A stretch of 64,000 nucleotides of DNA from Prostheceraeus crozeri (Eukaryota; Platyhelminthes; Polycladida; Euryleptidae). The position numbers and the translations under genes are program-made. Where the stretch lies: contig CAJQUW010012443.1 of assembly GCA_907163375.1 (NCBI GenBank), forward strand, positions 29,494 through 93,493, written 5' to 3'. Numbering within the stretch: the first letter of the stretch is position 1; each line of letters starts with the position of its first letter. The notes under the pieces were generated by a model. It searched no databases, was not told the DNA's origin, and saw only the letters and a program-made list of their open reading frames with translations. Shown here one piece after another: positions 12,871-24,509 of this stretch.

Positions 12871-13758
12871 TGTCACTCACTGCATGTTAGTACCGGTATA
12901 CATCTACGCACTTACATTGTACATGTGTATAGGTGCACATTGAAAAGATTCATCGACATAACGTTATAAAATCGACAACTGAATATCCTATTTATTAAGA
13001 TCAACACCAATATCGTTTAGTACGATCAGATTAATCTTTTCTTTCAAGTTTAAGTCACAAGATACAGAAAACAGATTTGATCTGAACGCATCAGCATTTG
13101 AAGTTAATCCAGGATCATTACTATGTCACGGTCGTGGTGGATAAAATTTTTGATGCTGAGGGTATTCATCAGATTCGTAGTTTTTATTACTCGTTAAATG
13201 TGAACAGTCTTGTGCAGTCACCACCCCTCCTGTCTCGATAAGGACTTCTTTGATTCCGATAACTTCAGTCAAATTAAAGTAGATAGATTTCCGACAGCAA
13301 CATTTTTTGGTTAAGTTAACAATATATGTAAATTGTGTTTTACTTTCGAAAACCTAAAACTAATACTCTGAAAGAATAAGACTATCATAGCATCATCATT
13401 CCGCAGCAAAGCTGACGTGTGTGAAGTTAGCGGAACCACTCAGCGGAACCATTTTTTATTATAGCTTAATTCTATTCGAAACAGCTGCTAGTTTGTCAAT
13501 TTCAGTCTCATGATTACGAATCTGAGCTCAGATTTCACAAATTCACGGTCGCTTTTGAGAAATTCAAGTTTAAAGATAAAAGTGGTCCCGCTGTGAAGTT
13601 AGCGGAACCATCCAGCAGAACCAATTGCTGAGTGTCGCTGATTGACGCAGTAAATCAATTTCTTTTGGTCACTACCCGATCAATTTTGTTGTCCTGATCA
13701 CGAATATGTGCCTCATCTTTCAAAACAGTGCAGATTTCACCCGGAAATCTGAATTTCA

Positions 13759-14787
13759 CTTTTTCTGCAAGCTGATTGTGAAGTTAGCGGAACCATTTTT
13801 CAATACAAAGAATTTCTCAGCGAAATCCATCCTCTCCTACTAATTTGAAGCTCCTAATCACAAATCTGTAATCAGATTTGCAAAACTCGCCCGCATTGCA
13901 AAGATATTCCTCTATCTGGGTCCGCTGTGAAGTGCCCGGAACCACCTACTGGCATTAAAATTTCAAATTCTAATTTTTGCACAGAATCACTGCAATAGAC
14001 ATACCAAGAGAATGGAATTGCTTCACTGATCACGGTTTGCCGTCCGATTTCACGGGAGAATAAGTACTTGCCGAGAAAAATGGATTTTACGGTTATCATG
14101 GACTTTTCTGCAAGCTGATTGTGAAGTTAGCGGAACCATTTTTCAATACAAAGAATTTCTCAGCGAAATCCATCCTCTCCTACTAATTTGAAGCTCCTAA
14201 TCACAAATCTGTAATCAGATTTGCAAAACTCGCCCGCATTGCAAAGATATTCCTCTATCTGGGTCCGCTGTGAAGTGCCCGGAACCATCTACTGGCATTA
14301 AAATTTCAAATTCTAATTTTTGCACAGAATCACTGCAATAGACATACCAAGAGAATGGAATTGCTTCACTGATCACGGTTTGCCGTCCGATTTCACGGGA
14401 GAATAAGTACTTGCCGAGAAAAATGGATTTTACGGTTATCATGGACTTTTCTGCAAGCTGATTGTGAAGTTAGCGGAACCATTTTTCAATACAAAGAATT
14501 TCTCAGCGAAATCCATCCTCTCCTACTAATTTGAAGCTCCTAATCACAAATCTGTAATCAGATTTGCAAAACTCGCCCGCATTGCAAAGATATTCCTCTA
14601 TCTGGGTCCTCTGTGAAGTGCCCGGAACCACCTACTGGCATTAAAATTTCAAATTCTAATTTTTGCACAGAATCACTGCAATAGACATACCAAGAGAATG
14701 GAATTGCTTCACTGATCACGGTTTGCCGTCCGATTTCACGGGAGAATAAGTACTTGCCGAAAAAAATTGATTTTACAGTTTTCAAGG
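13759..14787. repeat. 343-bp tandem repeat, three units, left arm only
   Basis: Units start near 13,759, 14,102 and 14,445 with an exact 343-bp step. Each contains two core words (TGTGAAGTTAGCGGAACCA and TGTGAAGTGCCCGGAACCA). The right arm has a single unit (near 17,558-17,905). The units differ at only a few bases, so the expansion is recent compared with the arms. Short frames of about 75 codons repeat with it and are not genes. Confidence 0.9.
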
Positions 14788-15290
14788 ATTTCATCGGAAT
14801 CTCAGAAAAAATCCAACCCTCTCCAGATCAGCCGAACCATCATTTATTACAGCACAATTCTATTGCACCATCACAATGTGTAATTACCTCTTGTGCGCTT
14901 TCCTTCTCGGTGCATGCTGTTGTGCCTCTGAAGTCATTAGATGTTTGAAGAAGACGGTTTACAAGTGTTCGTCCATCGGAACGCTGGTATCGCTAATTTC
15001 TCTATGTTTGTTGTTTGTAATTACGAGGTTAGTTAAAGAAAAACTTTCATGTTGTCCTAAAAAGGATTCAGAATCGCTTCATTGTTGAAAGATTGCAATG
15101 CTTTGTAGCTATTGTGCATATTAATTCATTTCGTATCAAAAAACATAAAGTCTTAGTAGGATAACATTTTTCGGTTCCATGCTGTCAAATCTCTGCAGCG
15201 GATTGGTAATTCATTAGTTGCATAATATCCTGAGGTGATAAAAGATAAGAAACTTGCTAATAAGTGCGATTCTTGCATAATGAAAAAATC

Positions 15291-17063
15291 ACGTGTGTGA
15301 AGTTGGCGCAACCACTCAGCGCAACCATTTTTGTTTTTACTGTACCACTCCCAAAAATCACATAAACCACACAATTCGAGGTCGCTGATTATGTGCCACT
15401 ACTCGGTTTCACGAAATTCAGCCTCCTTTGGCCAGAAAACGCAATTCAAATTTCAAATTGGTTGCGCTGTGAAGTTGGCGCAACCAATTTTTCTGACTTT
15501 CATAAATTTAGCGCATCAAGCAACAAAACTCATAACAAACGATGAAATATCCATGCCTAATTATGTGCCACGCAAAAAATTACTAAAAATAATCGATCTT
15601 CATGTAAAAATCAAGTTTCAAAATTTTATTTCACCGAAGTGTGAAGTTGGCGCAACCAAATTTGAAATCAAAATTACTCAGCACACAGGCAGTTATGCTT
15701 CACATAAATAGTACCAGCGGATGTGCCAGGTCAACATTCATCAGAATCAATCAAACAAAAGCAGTCTTTCACCCGCTCTAAAAGAAAACATTAAACATCA
15801 AATCACATGACAAAGCTTATAATAAAATATTGCACAACCCGCGCAACCATTTTTCATTTCGAGTGTGCCACTCCTGAAATGCATGTTTCTAGTACAATTT
15901 GGGGTCGCTGATTATGTGCCACGCATCAGTTTTACTAAATTCGGCCTCCTTCACTCGGAAAACTCAATTCAAAGTTCAACTACATCACACAATAATTCCA
16001 GCGCAACCACTTTTCAAGTTGAAATTACTCTGCTAAAACGCCGTTTCACATCAAATAAATAGCACCATCGGGTGTGCCAGGTCAATATTCATCAGCATCG
16101 ACCAAACACTCGAAATGAAAAATGGTTGCGCTGACTCGAATTGATCTGAGCTTCAGCTCGATCATGTCTAGGCCTATACATGGCAGGAAATCATGTGTTT
16201 TTGAAGGATGATATTTTCTGATTTAGCAAGTGAATAGGTACGAGTGTTTGGTCGATTCTGATGAATATTGACGTGGCACACCCGATGGTGCTATTTATTT
16301 GATGTGAAACGGCGTTTTAGCAGAGTAATTTCAACTTGAAAAGTGGTTGCGCTGGAATTATTGTGTGATGTAGTTGAACTTTGAATTGAGTTTTCCGAGT
16401 GAAGGAGGCCGAATTTAGTAAAACTGATGCGTGGCACATAATCAGCGACCCCAAATTGTACTAGAAACATGCATTTCAGGAGTGGCACACTCGAAATGAA
16501 AAATGGTTGCGCGGGTTGTGCAATATTTTATTATAAGCTTTGTCATGTGATTTGATGTTTAATGTTTTCTTTTAGAGCGGGTGAAAGACTGCTTTTGTTT
16601 GATTGATTCTGATGAATGTTGACCTGGCACATCCGCTGGTACTATTTATGTGAAGCATAACTGCCTGTGTGCTGAGTAATTTTGATTTCAAATTTGGTTG
16701 CGCCAACTTCACACTTCGGTGAAATAAAATTTTGAAACTTGATTTTTACATGAAGATCGATTATTTTTAGTAATTTTTTGCGTGGCACATAATTAGGCAT
16801 GGATATTTCATCGTTTGTTATGAGTTTTGTTGCTTGATGCGCTAAATTTATGAAAGTCAGAAAAATTGGTTGCGCCAACTTCACAGCGCAACCAATTTGA
16901 AATTTGAATTGCGTTTTCTGGCCAAAGGAGGCTGAATTTCGTGAAACCGAGTAGTGGCACATAATCAGCGACCTCGAATTGTGTGGTTTATGTGATTTTT
17001 GGGAGTGGTACAGTAAAAACAAAAATGGTTGCGCTGAGTGGTTGCGCCAACTTCACACACGTG
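15291..17063. repeat. Inner palindrome of the foldback: GCGCAACCA-type modules
   Basis: Here the terminus-like sequence ACGTGTGTGAAGTTGGCGC reappears at 15,291, with its mirror ending at 17,063. Core words start at 15,297, 15,469 and 15,641, an exact 172-bp step twice, and all use GCGCAACCA where the outer arm uses GCGGAACCA. Its own flanks (TAATGAAAAAATC and the mirror) are inverted, not direct repeats, so it is not a simple later insertion with its own target duplication. Confidence 0.8.
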
Positions 17064-18496
17064 ATTTTTTCATTATGCAAGAATCGCACTTATTAGCAAG
17101 TTTCTTATCTTTTATCACCTCAGGATATTATGCAACTAATGAATTACCAATCCGCTGCAGAGATTTGACAGCATGGAACCGAAAAATGTTATCCTACTAA
17201 GACTTTATGTTTTTTGATACGAAATGAATTAATATGCACAATAGTTACAAAGCATTGCAATCTTTCAACAATGAAGCGATTCTGAATCCTTTTTAGGACA
17301 ACATGAAAGTTTTTCTTTAACTAACCTCGTAATTACAAACAACAAACATAGAGAAATTAGCGATACCAGCGTTCCGATGGACGAACACTTGTAAACCGTC
17401 TTCTTCAAACATCTAATGACTTCAGAGGCACAACAGCATGCACCGAGAAGGAAAGCGCACAAGAGGTAATTACACATTGTGATGGTGCAATAGAATTGTG
17501 CTGTAATAAATGATGGTTCGGCTGATCTGGAGAGGGTTGGATTTTTTCTGAGATTCCGATGAAATCCTTGAAAACTGTAAAATCAATTTTTTTCGGCAAG
17601 TACTTATTCTCCCGTGAAATCGGACGGCAAACCGTGATCAGTGAAGCAATTCCATTCTCTTGGTATGTCTATTGCAGTGATTCTGTGCAAAAATTAGAAT
17701 TTGAAATTTTAATGCCAGTAGGTGGTTCCGGGCACTTCACAGCGGACCCAGATAGAGGAATATCTTTGCAATGCGGGCGAGTTTTGCAAATCTGATTACA
17801 GATTTGTGATTAGGAGCTTCAAATTAGTAGGAGAGGATGGATTTCGCTGAGAAATTCTTTTTATTGAAAAATGGTTCCGCTAACTTCACAATCAGCTTGC
17901 AGAAAAAGTGAAATTCAGATTTCCGGGTGAAATCTGCACTGTTTTGAAAGATGAGGCACATATTCGTGATCAGCACAACAAAATTGATCGGGTAGTGACC
18001 AAAAGAAATTGATTTACTGCGTCAATCAGCGACACTCAGCAATTGGTTCTGCTGGATGGTTCCGCTAACTTCACAGCGGGACCACTTTTATCTTTAAACT
18101 TGAATTTCTCAAAAGCGACCGTGAATTTGTGAAATCTGAGCTCAGATTCGTAATCAGGAGACTGAAATTGACAAACTAGCAGCTGTTTCGAATAGAATTA
18201 AGCTATAATAAAAAATGGTTCCGCTGAGTGGTTCCGCTAACTTCACATACGTGCAAAGCTGATGTCTTCACTTTTAGTCATGTTGTTTCCCCTCCTACTA
18301 CAGTTCCTGACCGATCAGATAGTTGCTTCTTACTTCAAAGGCATTTACAGATTGAACATCGAGAATTCATAGAATGATAGAGAATAATACTGATGTAATA
18401 AATTTGAACATTTTTCATTATAGTACATACATACGAGTATATACATACTCGTAGAAGCACGCGCTACTTATTAAATGAATCCGTTTGTTTGCTCAC

Positions 18497-18834
18497 CTCC
18501 AGAATAGAAAATACAGAATTGAAGGCAGCTACAGATATGTTTTCGACGATCACCATTAACATGAGAGCAATAGAAACAACTAGCACCTTGTCACCCTTAG
18601 GGGCAGCCTCACTTTCAGAATCAGAGTGTTCCATGTCCCAAAATTCATGTTCCTCATCATTCCATTCCAAATCATCACAGTAGAATTCTCCTTCGATATC
18701 GTTATCATTGTCTTGTCCAAGGTCAACATAACTTTCCATATTTCCGTCAATACAGATGTTATTTCCTTCATCACTTTCGTCTACATTATTGTTAGACCTC
18801 AAAGATGTTTGATGTTCCATCGGAATCACTGAAT
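18497..18834 (-). pseudogene. EnSpm transposase, acidic upstream exon
   Basis: The acceptor TTTCAG precedes 18,834 and the donor GAG|GTGAGC follows 18,497. It reads DSVIPMEHQTSLRSNNNVDE, then a long acidic stretch rich in D, E, N and S, then AAFNSVFSILE. Joining across the intron to the main exon at 12,359 stays in frame (LE|VMDM). Acidic N-terminal regions are usual in animal CACTA proteins. The intron to the next exon spans 12,360-18,496 and contains the foldback. Earlier exons nearer the right end of the element were not identified. Confidence 0.6.
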
Positions 18835-18839
18835 CTGAA

Positions 18840-21403
18840 ATAAAAAGGGTAAAAATATTCTATCCCATTATCCAAAACCAAATGTAGAGAAATGTTTGAA
18901 GGGTAAAAATGGACCACGAAAGTAACAGATCCATTATCCTTTCAATTTTTAGAACCTATGTGGGGTAGGACCTACGCTTTGGGAGGTAGAATGCGTCCAT
19001 GAAAATATTTGAAATAAAGTTTATGTACTCGATTTTAAGTAAATGAAAAAATAGCCGTAGGATCTTTTTTTGAATTTTTTTACTTTTAGCAAATCTCTCC
19101 TCTAGGGAAATCGACAGCGTTTCAGAACTTCAAATACACGTGGCCACTTATCTGTTCTTAAATATAATGACCAATCGGATTCAAAAGTAGTAGGAAATCT
19201 TAACAAATCGGATTAGTACTCGTAGGTAAATAATGATAATAGGTTTACAATTTTGGAGGGATTCATGGAAAATACTTTATAAATGAGTTTTGAGGTAGGA
19301 GACTCGGTTTTTCGAATAGACTATCAAGATTTTCGGCCTATTTTTGTATCATGTCATTTAAGTTCTAACTCTTATTTCATAATACCGGATAGCCCTAGTA
19401 GCTAGAAGGGATCGAATTGTAAGATAGCCTAATAGCCCTACTATAAAGCACAGTAGAAAAATGTGTGGGAGACACGATAATTGCGAATGGTTTAGGGTTA
19501 TTTGGGTAGTTTACATAATTCAAGTTAACCTGTATGCGGATGTAATGGACTAAGCTGGAAGCCTTAGGTATCTTATAATTTTTTCCTCTTGTCGTAGGCT
19601 TTTACATGTGATAGGCACACATTCAGCATTTCAGTAGGCCTACATATTCAAAGTACGTTTTAATAACCTAAACAAGCTAGTAAATAATTTCTGTATAAAT
19701 AGTAGCTCCAAGAACAAACCCGCTTTTTTACGCAGCATCTAGGCCTACATGTAGAGCGTATTAAGTTAGGTATACCTTCTAAAGAAAATACAGGTACCTA
19801 ACTTCTCGTAGACTCGTTTACTGATTCGTCTACTGATGTTGAGTGAGACATAAAGGTAGACATAATTACATATGTGATAGGCCCTGGGAAAGTTACATCC
19901 CTCGAGCATGGGTGGTACGCCGGTACGATTCGCTGAGATTGCCTATTCTTCCCTATGTGTAATAGGAAATGAATGCTAAAGAATAGTTTTTAACTTCTTT
20001 TCGCCGTGCGTGAGTCGAATAAACCTTCAAGATAACTTTCTAATAACTCTCGTCTACCGAACTCGAGTTTTGATTTTGATGGACATGGCGAGCGACATGT
20101 CGAGGCCACCAGGTCTTCACTTTTCTCCTCCCTAAACATATTCTTACCTATACAATGCAATTTATAATATGAATAATACAGGTTGTTAAAATGCGACTCT
20201 CACTGTTTCGAGTCTCAATTCAAATAATTATTAACCATAATTCTACATTCTAAAGGTACAACATAACATTCTAATACATAATTCAAGGGTATTCCGGGGT
20301 ATTCAAAGAAATATGTTACATAAATAATTATCAATGGTTGAAATTTATGCGAACGTTGAATGTTATTTATGTCTTATTCACAGACTATTTCGCTCAATGG
20401 TTAATCACACAAAAAACGATGCGACAGACGTGTAGTTAATTTGAAAGAACATGAACGTAAGTATTGCAGTTCTCACTCGTCGAAGACAGCAAATTCTAAT
20501 TTCATTATCCATTGAAAGCCGTCGGCGTATTCTCATTGGTCTATCATCAAATTTAAGCCAATTAAAAAGGAGCGCTGACTCTTTCGTATGATTAAGTTTG
20601 TCACTTGTGTTGAATGTTTCATTCCATTTCTGATCTGAAGATCATTTCAAATGTCCCTTAATCCACAAATGATATCTAGATCCTTGATTTACGCTTCAAG
20701 CATAACTTTTCATTGCTCTAGAACTCAAAACCAAATATATATATATTCATTTTCTGCTCAGTGAAATCTATCACATGTACAGAAATGTTAAAGTTTCACA
20801 AGTTAAAATCAACGAATGATGATTGAGATGCAGCACGTGATTCTCAAATCAACGCTCTGCTAGTTTCCCATATGCTAAAGTTAATGAATGTGAATGAGAA
20901 ATGAAGACTTTGATGGGGTGGGTGATAGGAGAATAATTGATGAATCTTAATTGCTGAAGAAGTGGATGGATGGAGCACCCGCTGAATGTCACTCATTGTT
21001 AACTTGCTTACGTCATTAAGCTGACATTGAGATGTTACAACTGCATTGCAATGAATTCCAAAAGACGTTGAGTGATACGGTCATTTTAAGTCAGTAAGAG
21101 CCTCTCGAAATGTTATGCGTCTTATAATACGGGCGTAAAATAATAAGTCACCGCACCTACAGACAATCTGATTCATACATTCTAACCATATTCTAAGTCA
21201 TTGATCTCTTTGAGCGCCATCTACAATACTTAAGTAAAATTGCATTTCATATGATTTTATTGCAATAGATATAACTTTCAGAAACTGCAATTTTTCAGTT
21301 TATATATAAATTGTAATAGTTTTATATCATCAAATTATAAATTGCACTATTTCTGTATTATCACATATATATTGCAATTTTTCCGAAATTTTGTCAACCA
21401 GTG
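18840..21403. other. Right-hand non-coding part of the EnSpm element
   Basis: No gene was seen other than the transposase 5' exon at its left edge. From about 19,339 to the CACTGG end it is repeated at 46,001-46,220 plus 51,458-53,300. I judge the match to be about 95-97% by eye. ATTGCAAT and TATATA words crowd the last 200 bp. Confidence 0.7.
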
Positions 21404-21656
21404 TATAGGCCTATAAAATACTTGGTTAAACCAATTGCATTCTCTAATATCGTGATATTGACAAATAAACTGACAATTTATATGCTATTTTACATTTGTC
21501 AATAGGCTATATGATTGGCCTAATATGCCCTGAGTAGTATTATAATTTTTACATGTATCATAATTATATGCATGCAGTGATGCTCATAATTTATTTTAAA
21601 ATATAAAAATTAATTTTTTACATATTATGTTGAAGGCTAAGAACAAGAAGTAATTC

Positions 21657-21925
21657 AATTTTCTTGGCATTGTGCTAAAAACAAGCGGGTCACTCCTTCT
21701 CTTTATTTGCCTTCATAAAGTAATGTACAATAAAATTTGAATAGGTAAAAACCGCGGCGCCTCGTGTCACATACACATCAAAAAGTGATGGGAGGACCCT
21801 TTTTTGATGTGTCTGTGACACGAAGCACCGTGGTTTTTACCTACTCAAATTTTATTGTACATTTATGAAGTCAAATATAAAGAAGGAGTGACCCGCTTTT
21901 TTTTAGCACAATGCCAAGAAAAATT
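21657..21925. repeat. Hairpin MITE, about 270 bp
   Basis: Arms start AATTTTCTTGGCATTGTGCT at the left and mirror at the right as AGCACAATGCCAAGAAAAATT. Inner pairs include ACAATAAAATTTGA with TCAAATTTTATTGT, and GTGTCACATACACATCAAAAA with its near mirror. The loop, near 21,785-21,800, is GTGATGGGAGGACCC. TTTTACATATT flanks both sides (near 21,617 and 21,926), which may be coincidence. Confidence 0.8.
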
Positions 21926-21929
21926 GTTT

Positions 21930-23725
21930 TACATATTTAATCGATCATATCACGTTATGTTGCCATTTCAGGTTGACCAATTCGTGTGAGAATATCTTCG
22001 AACCAGCATCTACATGTGCTTGACCATCGAGTTCGTCAGGCGACTGTTTCCGGACTAGGAAAATCTAGAGCTAATAAGTAAGTAAGAAAAGGCTTTCGGT
22101 TAGCTTGTGTGATTTAATTTTCGTAACTTGAATGTCATGTATAATATTAGCCTTCGTCCACCCTTTCTTCTGGATCATTCAATAATTTGACATCATTATT
22201 CAATGATAGCTGTAGGCATACATAAAATGGGCTTCAAGTGTGCGAAGGACGTGATGATGCATGAGACCCGCAATCAACCATCTTTTAAATGAGAGTACTC
22301 TACAATTGAATAGTGTTTTCATAATGTTGTCTCATTTCTCTTCAATTGCAATTATGAAGTATTTTGTAGTATTTCTGTCATAACATGCAAACTAGAGATC
22401 CATGCTGGCATTTTTTATTGTTTGTATAACTTTTTTATTATGAGATAACTTGATAAAACTTTTCATTTGCTCTTCGGTTTAAACTTAATTGAGTAAAATA
22501 TTTCATACAATCCTAGTGTAGGCCTTTATTCGCTTTTTCATATATTGTTTGACTGCAATGTGTTAGTGATTTTTTGTCTCTCTCGTTAAAGAATCTCGAA
22601 ACGTTGATTCAAAAATCTCTTAATTTGTTTTATTCCTGTGAAAGCTAGAGGTAATTTCAAAAATAATTAAGATCATCAATTGATCAATTGAAGTGATACA
22701 TATTCATTGAGGTTTAAAAAATTTACTGAATTCTGAAGCAATCTTGAATGCAGGATATAGTTTCTGTTCAATTCTTTCATGTCGATTTCGTGTAGTAATT
22801 GAAAGAGATGTAAACAATAGCAATTTTTGTCAAACATTATATCGTAAAGCAAAACACAAGTAGGCGTAACTGAATGATGGTAAAAACATAGGGCCTATAA
22901 GTTGCAATTATATATAAATTTGTAGCATAAAAACAAATTCAAAATTGACAGCAATTTAAATTGAGATAATGAAAGAAATCTCATTGTTATCCATATCACT
23001 GTCATTGTAACTATATAATCACTTAATTATCATTCCAACTCTTCAAAGATGCATTTTTATATAAATCAGTAATGAAATATGGAAGACTTTTTGAACGCAT
23101 GGTAGATACTCAACATACTTGATTCTATATCAAGCTCTTCCGAAAATTTAGCACAGTGATATCAGACACTATTCAAAATTTAGACCAAGTGTAGCTTCGT
23201 GTACGAGTTTCCCCCTTTTGACGAGCACACTTGGTAAAAATCAGTGATGTGACTTCGATTAGATTTTAATCGAGGTCGAGGTTGTTCTCGATACAAGTTA
23301 CATAACTTTGGTTGACTTTGGCACCGGGCACTTGAATGAAAGGAAAACGAAGACATTTGTGTTTATCAAGTTATTGATCATATTGTGTCAACACATTGAA
23401 AATCTGACTATTATCTATGATGTTTTAATTGGTTAATAACTACATCATGGTATATGCTTGTGCGAAAACATAAATATGCTTTATACTAACAATTGCAGAT
23501 AAAAAGATGACAATTTTTAACGGACACTCTCAAAGCGTTATTCAATACATGACATAAAATCGTTACAAAACAATTTTGCAAATAGTCACAAAATTCATTG
23601 AAATCATCTAATGGCATGAGGTCTCCCGTTCAATCTTAACAAGTGCTAACTTTGGACAAAAAATCTTGTATGCAAATTTCGTTATATGTCCATTATAAAA
23701 ATTGAATGATTGCAACAAATACTAT
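21930..23725. other. Intergenic, AT-rich; no gene seen
   Basis: No exon, hairpin or tandem array of note was found in this stretch. Confidence 0.5.
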
Positions 23726-23729
23726 ATGG

Positions 23730-23955
23730 AAACATGGAAATATATTCATATTCCCGCCAGGACGAGCCTCTGCATGGAAAGAGACACAGAATGTTATATG
23801 CCCTATGACTACTACGAAAATGCGCACCTTCCGAGTTCTAACGTGTTCCTTTGATCTACAGACAAGATCAAGGAAATAGACATGTTAGTTGAAGGAAAAT
23901 TTTCGACCAATATGTCTGCTTGGTGTGCTTGCTCCGACTATGCGAGTTTGCGGTA
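23730..23955 (+). pseudogene. Inverted, degraded copy of the kinase-like exon at 24.2-24.4 kb
   Basis: After CCCGCCAG at 23,753-23,760 the sequence matches the minus-strand stretch at 24,411-24,180. Both contain the words TATGACTACTACGAAAATGC and GAGTTCTAACGTGTTCCTTTG, and both run on to GACTATGCGAG. This copy is the more degraded one; it has lost the reading frame in the second half. The pair forms an inverted duplication with about 120 bp between the copies. Confidence 0.6.
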
Positions 23956-24082
23956 TGATATGTCTTTTATTGCGTTCTAATCCCGTGCTAAGAACAATTA
24001 TTCTATATGCGATATTTGCAAGAGTGGTTATAGATGCTCAAGGTTTGAGCTAAAATTTGATCAAAATTTCATGCTTACCTTC

Positions 24083-24502
24083 CTAAGATGCTTGTTGAAT
24101 CCAAATTTGCTTGGTTTTGGTAGGCAAAGGTAGATGATCACATAACTTCATGACCTGAAGATATATCATGCCACAGGCCACTTGAGTTACTTTAGTTAAT
24201 ACATCTCGCATAGTCAAGGCAAACACACCAAACCGACATTTCGGTCGAAACTTCGATTTTCCTTCAATTAGCATGCCCTTTTCTTTGAACTTGTCTGCAT
24301 ATCAAAGGAACACGTTAGAACTCGGTAGGCGCGCATTTTCGTAGTAGTCATAAGGTTTAGAACATTTGTTGAAAGTCTCATCTTCGGTCTCGTTCCATGC
24401 AAAAGCCCGTCCTGGCGGAGGGACTATTTCTATCTTTACATAGTATTTTCTATAATCATTGTCATGTCCAAAAATGTCCGAAAAATAGGCATAAAGGAGC
24501 AA
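24083..24502 (-). pseudogene. Receptor tyrosine kinase-like exon fragment
   Basis: On the minus strand, after the acceptor CTCCGCCAG (exon start near 24,411), the frame reads GRAFAWNETEDETFNKC, then PYDYYENARLPSSNVFL, an in-frame TGA at 24,302, then YADKFKEKGMLIEGKSKF and LTMRDVLTKVTQVACGMIYLQ. It ends at a donor-like CAG|GTCATG (24,155). The last block resembles kinase helix E of receptor tyrosine kinases (DLLxFAxQVAxGMxYL), just before the catalytic loop, which is not present. The in-frame stop and the inverted duplicate suggest a relic or captured exon. Assignment rests on about 15 residues, so it is tentative. Confidence 0.4.
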
Positions 24503-24509
24503 TTAAGTA

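Larger units (their letters stand above)
13415..18252. mobile_element. Foldback element with giant modular inverted repeats and 9-bp target duplication
   Basis: The ends are ACGTGTGTGAAGTTAGCG at the left and, read inward, ACGTATGTGAAGTTAGCG at the right. Flanks are GCAAAGCTG at 13,406-13,414 and again at 18,253-18,261: a 9-bp direct duplication. The element is a palindrome about 16,176.5 with a spacer of 128 bp (16,113-16,240). The left arm is 686 bp longer because one 343-bp unit is present three times there and once in the right arm. Arms consist of modules opening TGTGAAGTTAGCGGAACCA (outer) or TGTGAAGTTGGCGCAACCA (inner). No transposase is present. The 9-bp duplication and modular long arms resemble Drosophila FB and Galileo elements (MULE-related), so a MULE-type transposase in trans is my inference. 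Confidence 0.88.
9726..21403 (-). mobile_element. EnSpm/CACTA DNA transposon, interrupted by a foldback element
   Basis: The left end is CACTGGTTGACAAAATTGCG. The right end, read inward, is CACTGGTTGACAAAATTTCG, and matching continues for about 34 bp with few differences. CACTG ends fit the CACTA (EnSpm) superfamily. TA abuts both ends (9724-9725 and 21404-21405). That may be the target duplication, although 2-3 bp is hard to prove. ATTGCAAT words recur near both ends. The interior carries a minus-strand transposase with CACTA-type signatures. The span is 11,678 bp, of which 4,847 bp is the foldback insertion plus duplicated target. A second copy of the right end lies at 46,001-53,300. Confidence 0.85.

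Noticed and set aside
15331-17022. Pairs of identical frames on opposite strands (for example 15,331-15,711 and 16,642-17,022)
   Set aside because: They are the same sequence read in the two arms of the palindrome; stop-free by chance and full of the core word.
13415-18252. CRISPR-like regular spacing of a conserved word
   Set aside because: Repeats are about 172 bp apart in mirror-image arms with a target duplication, in a eukaryotic intron; this is a foldback element.
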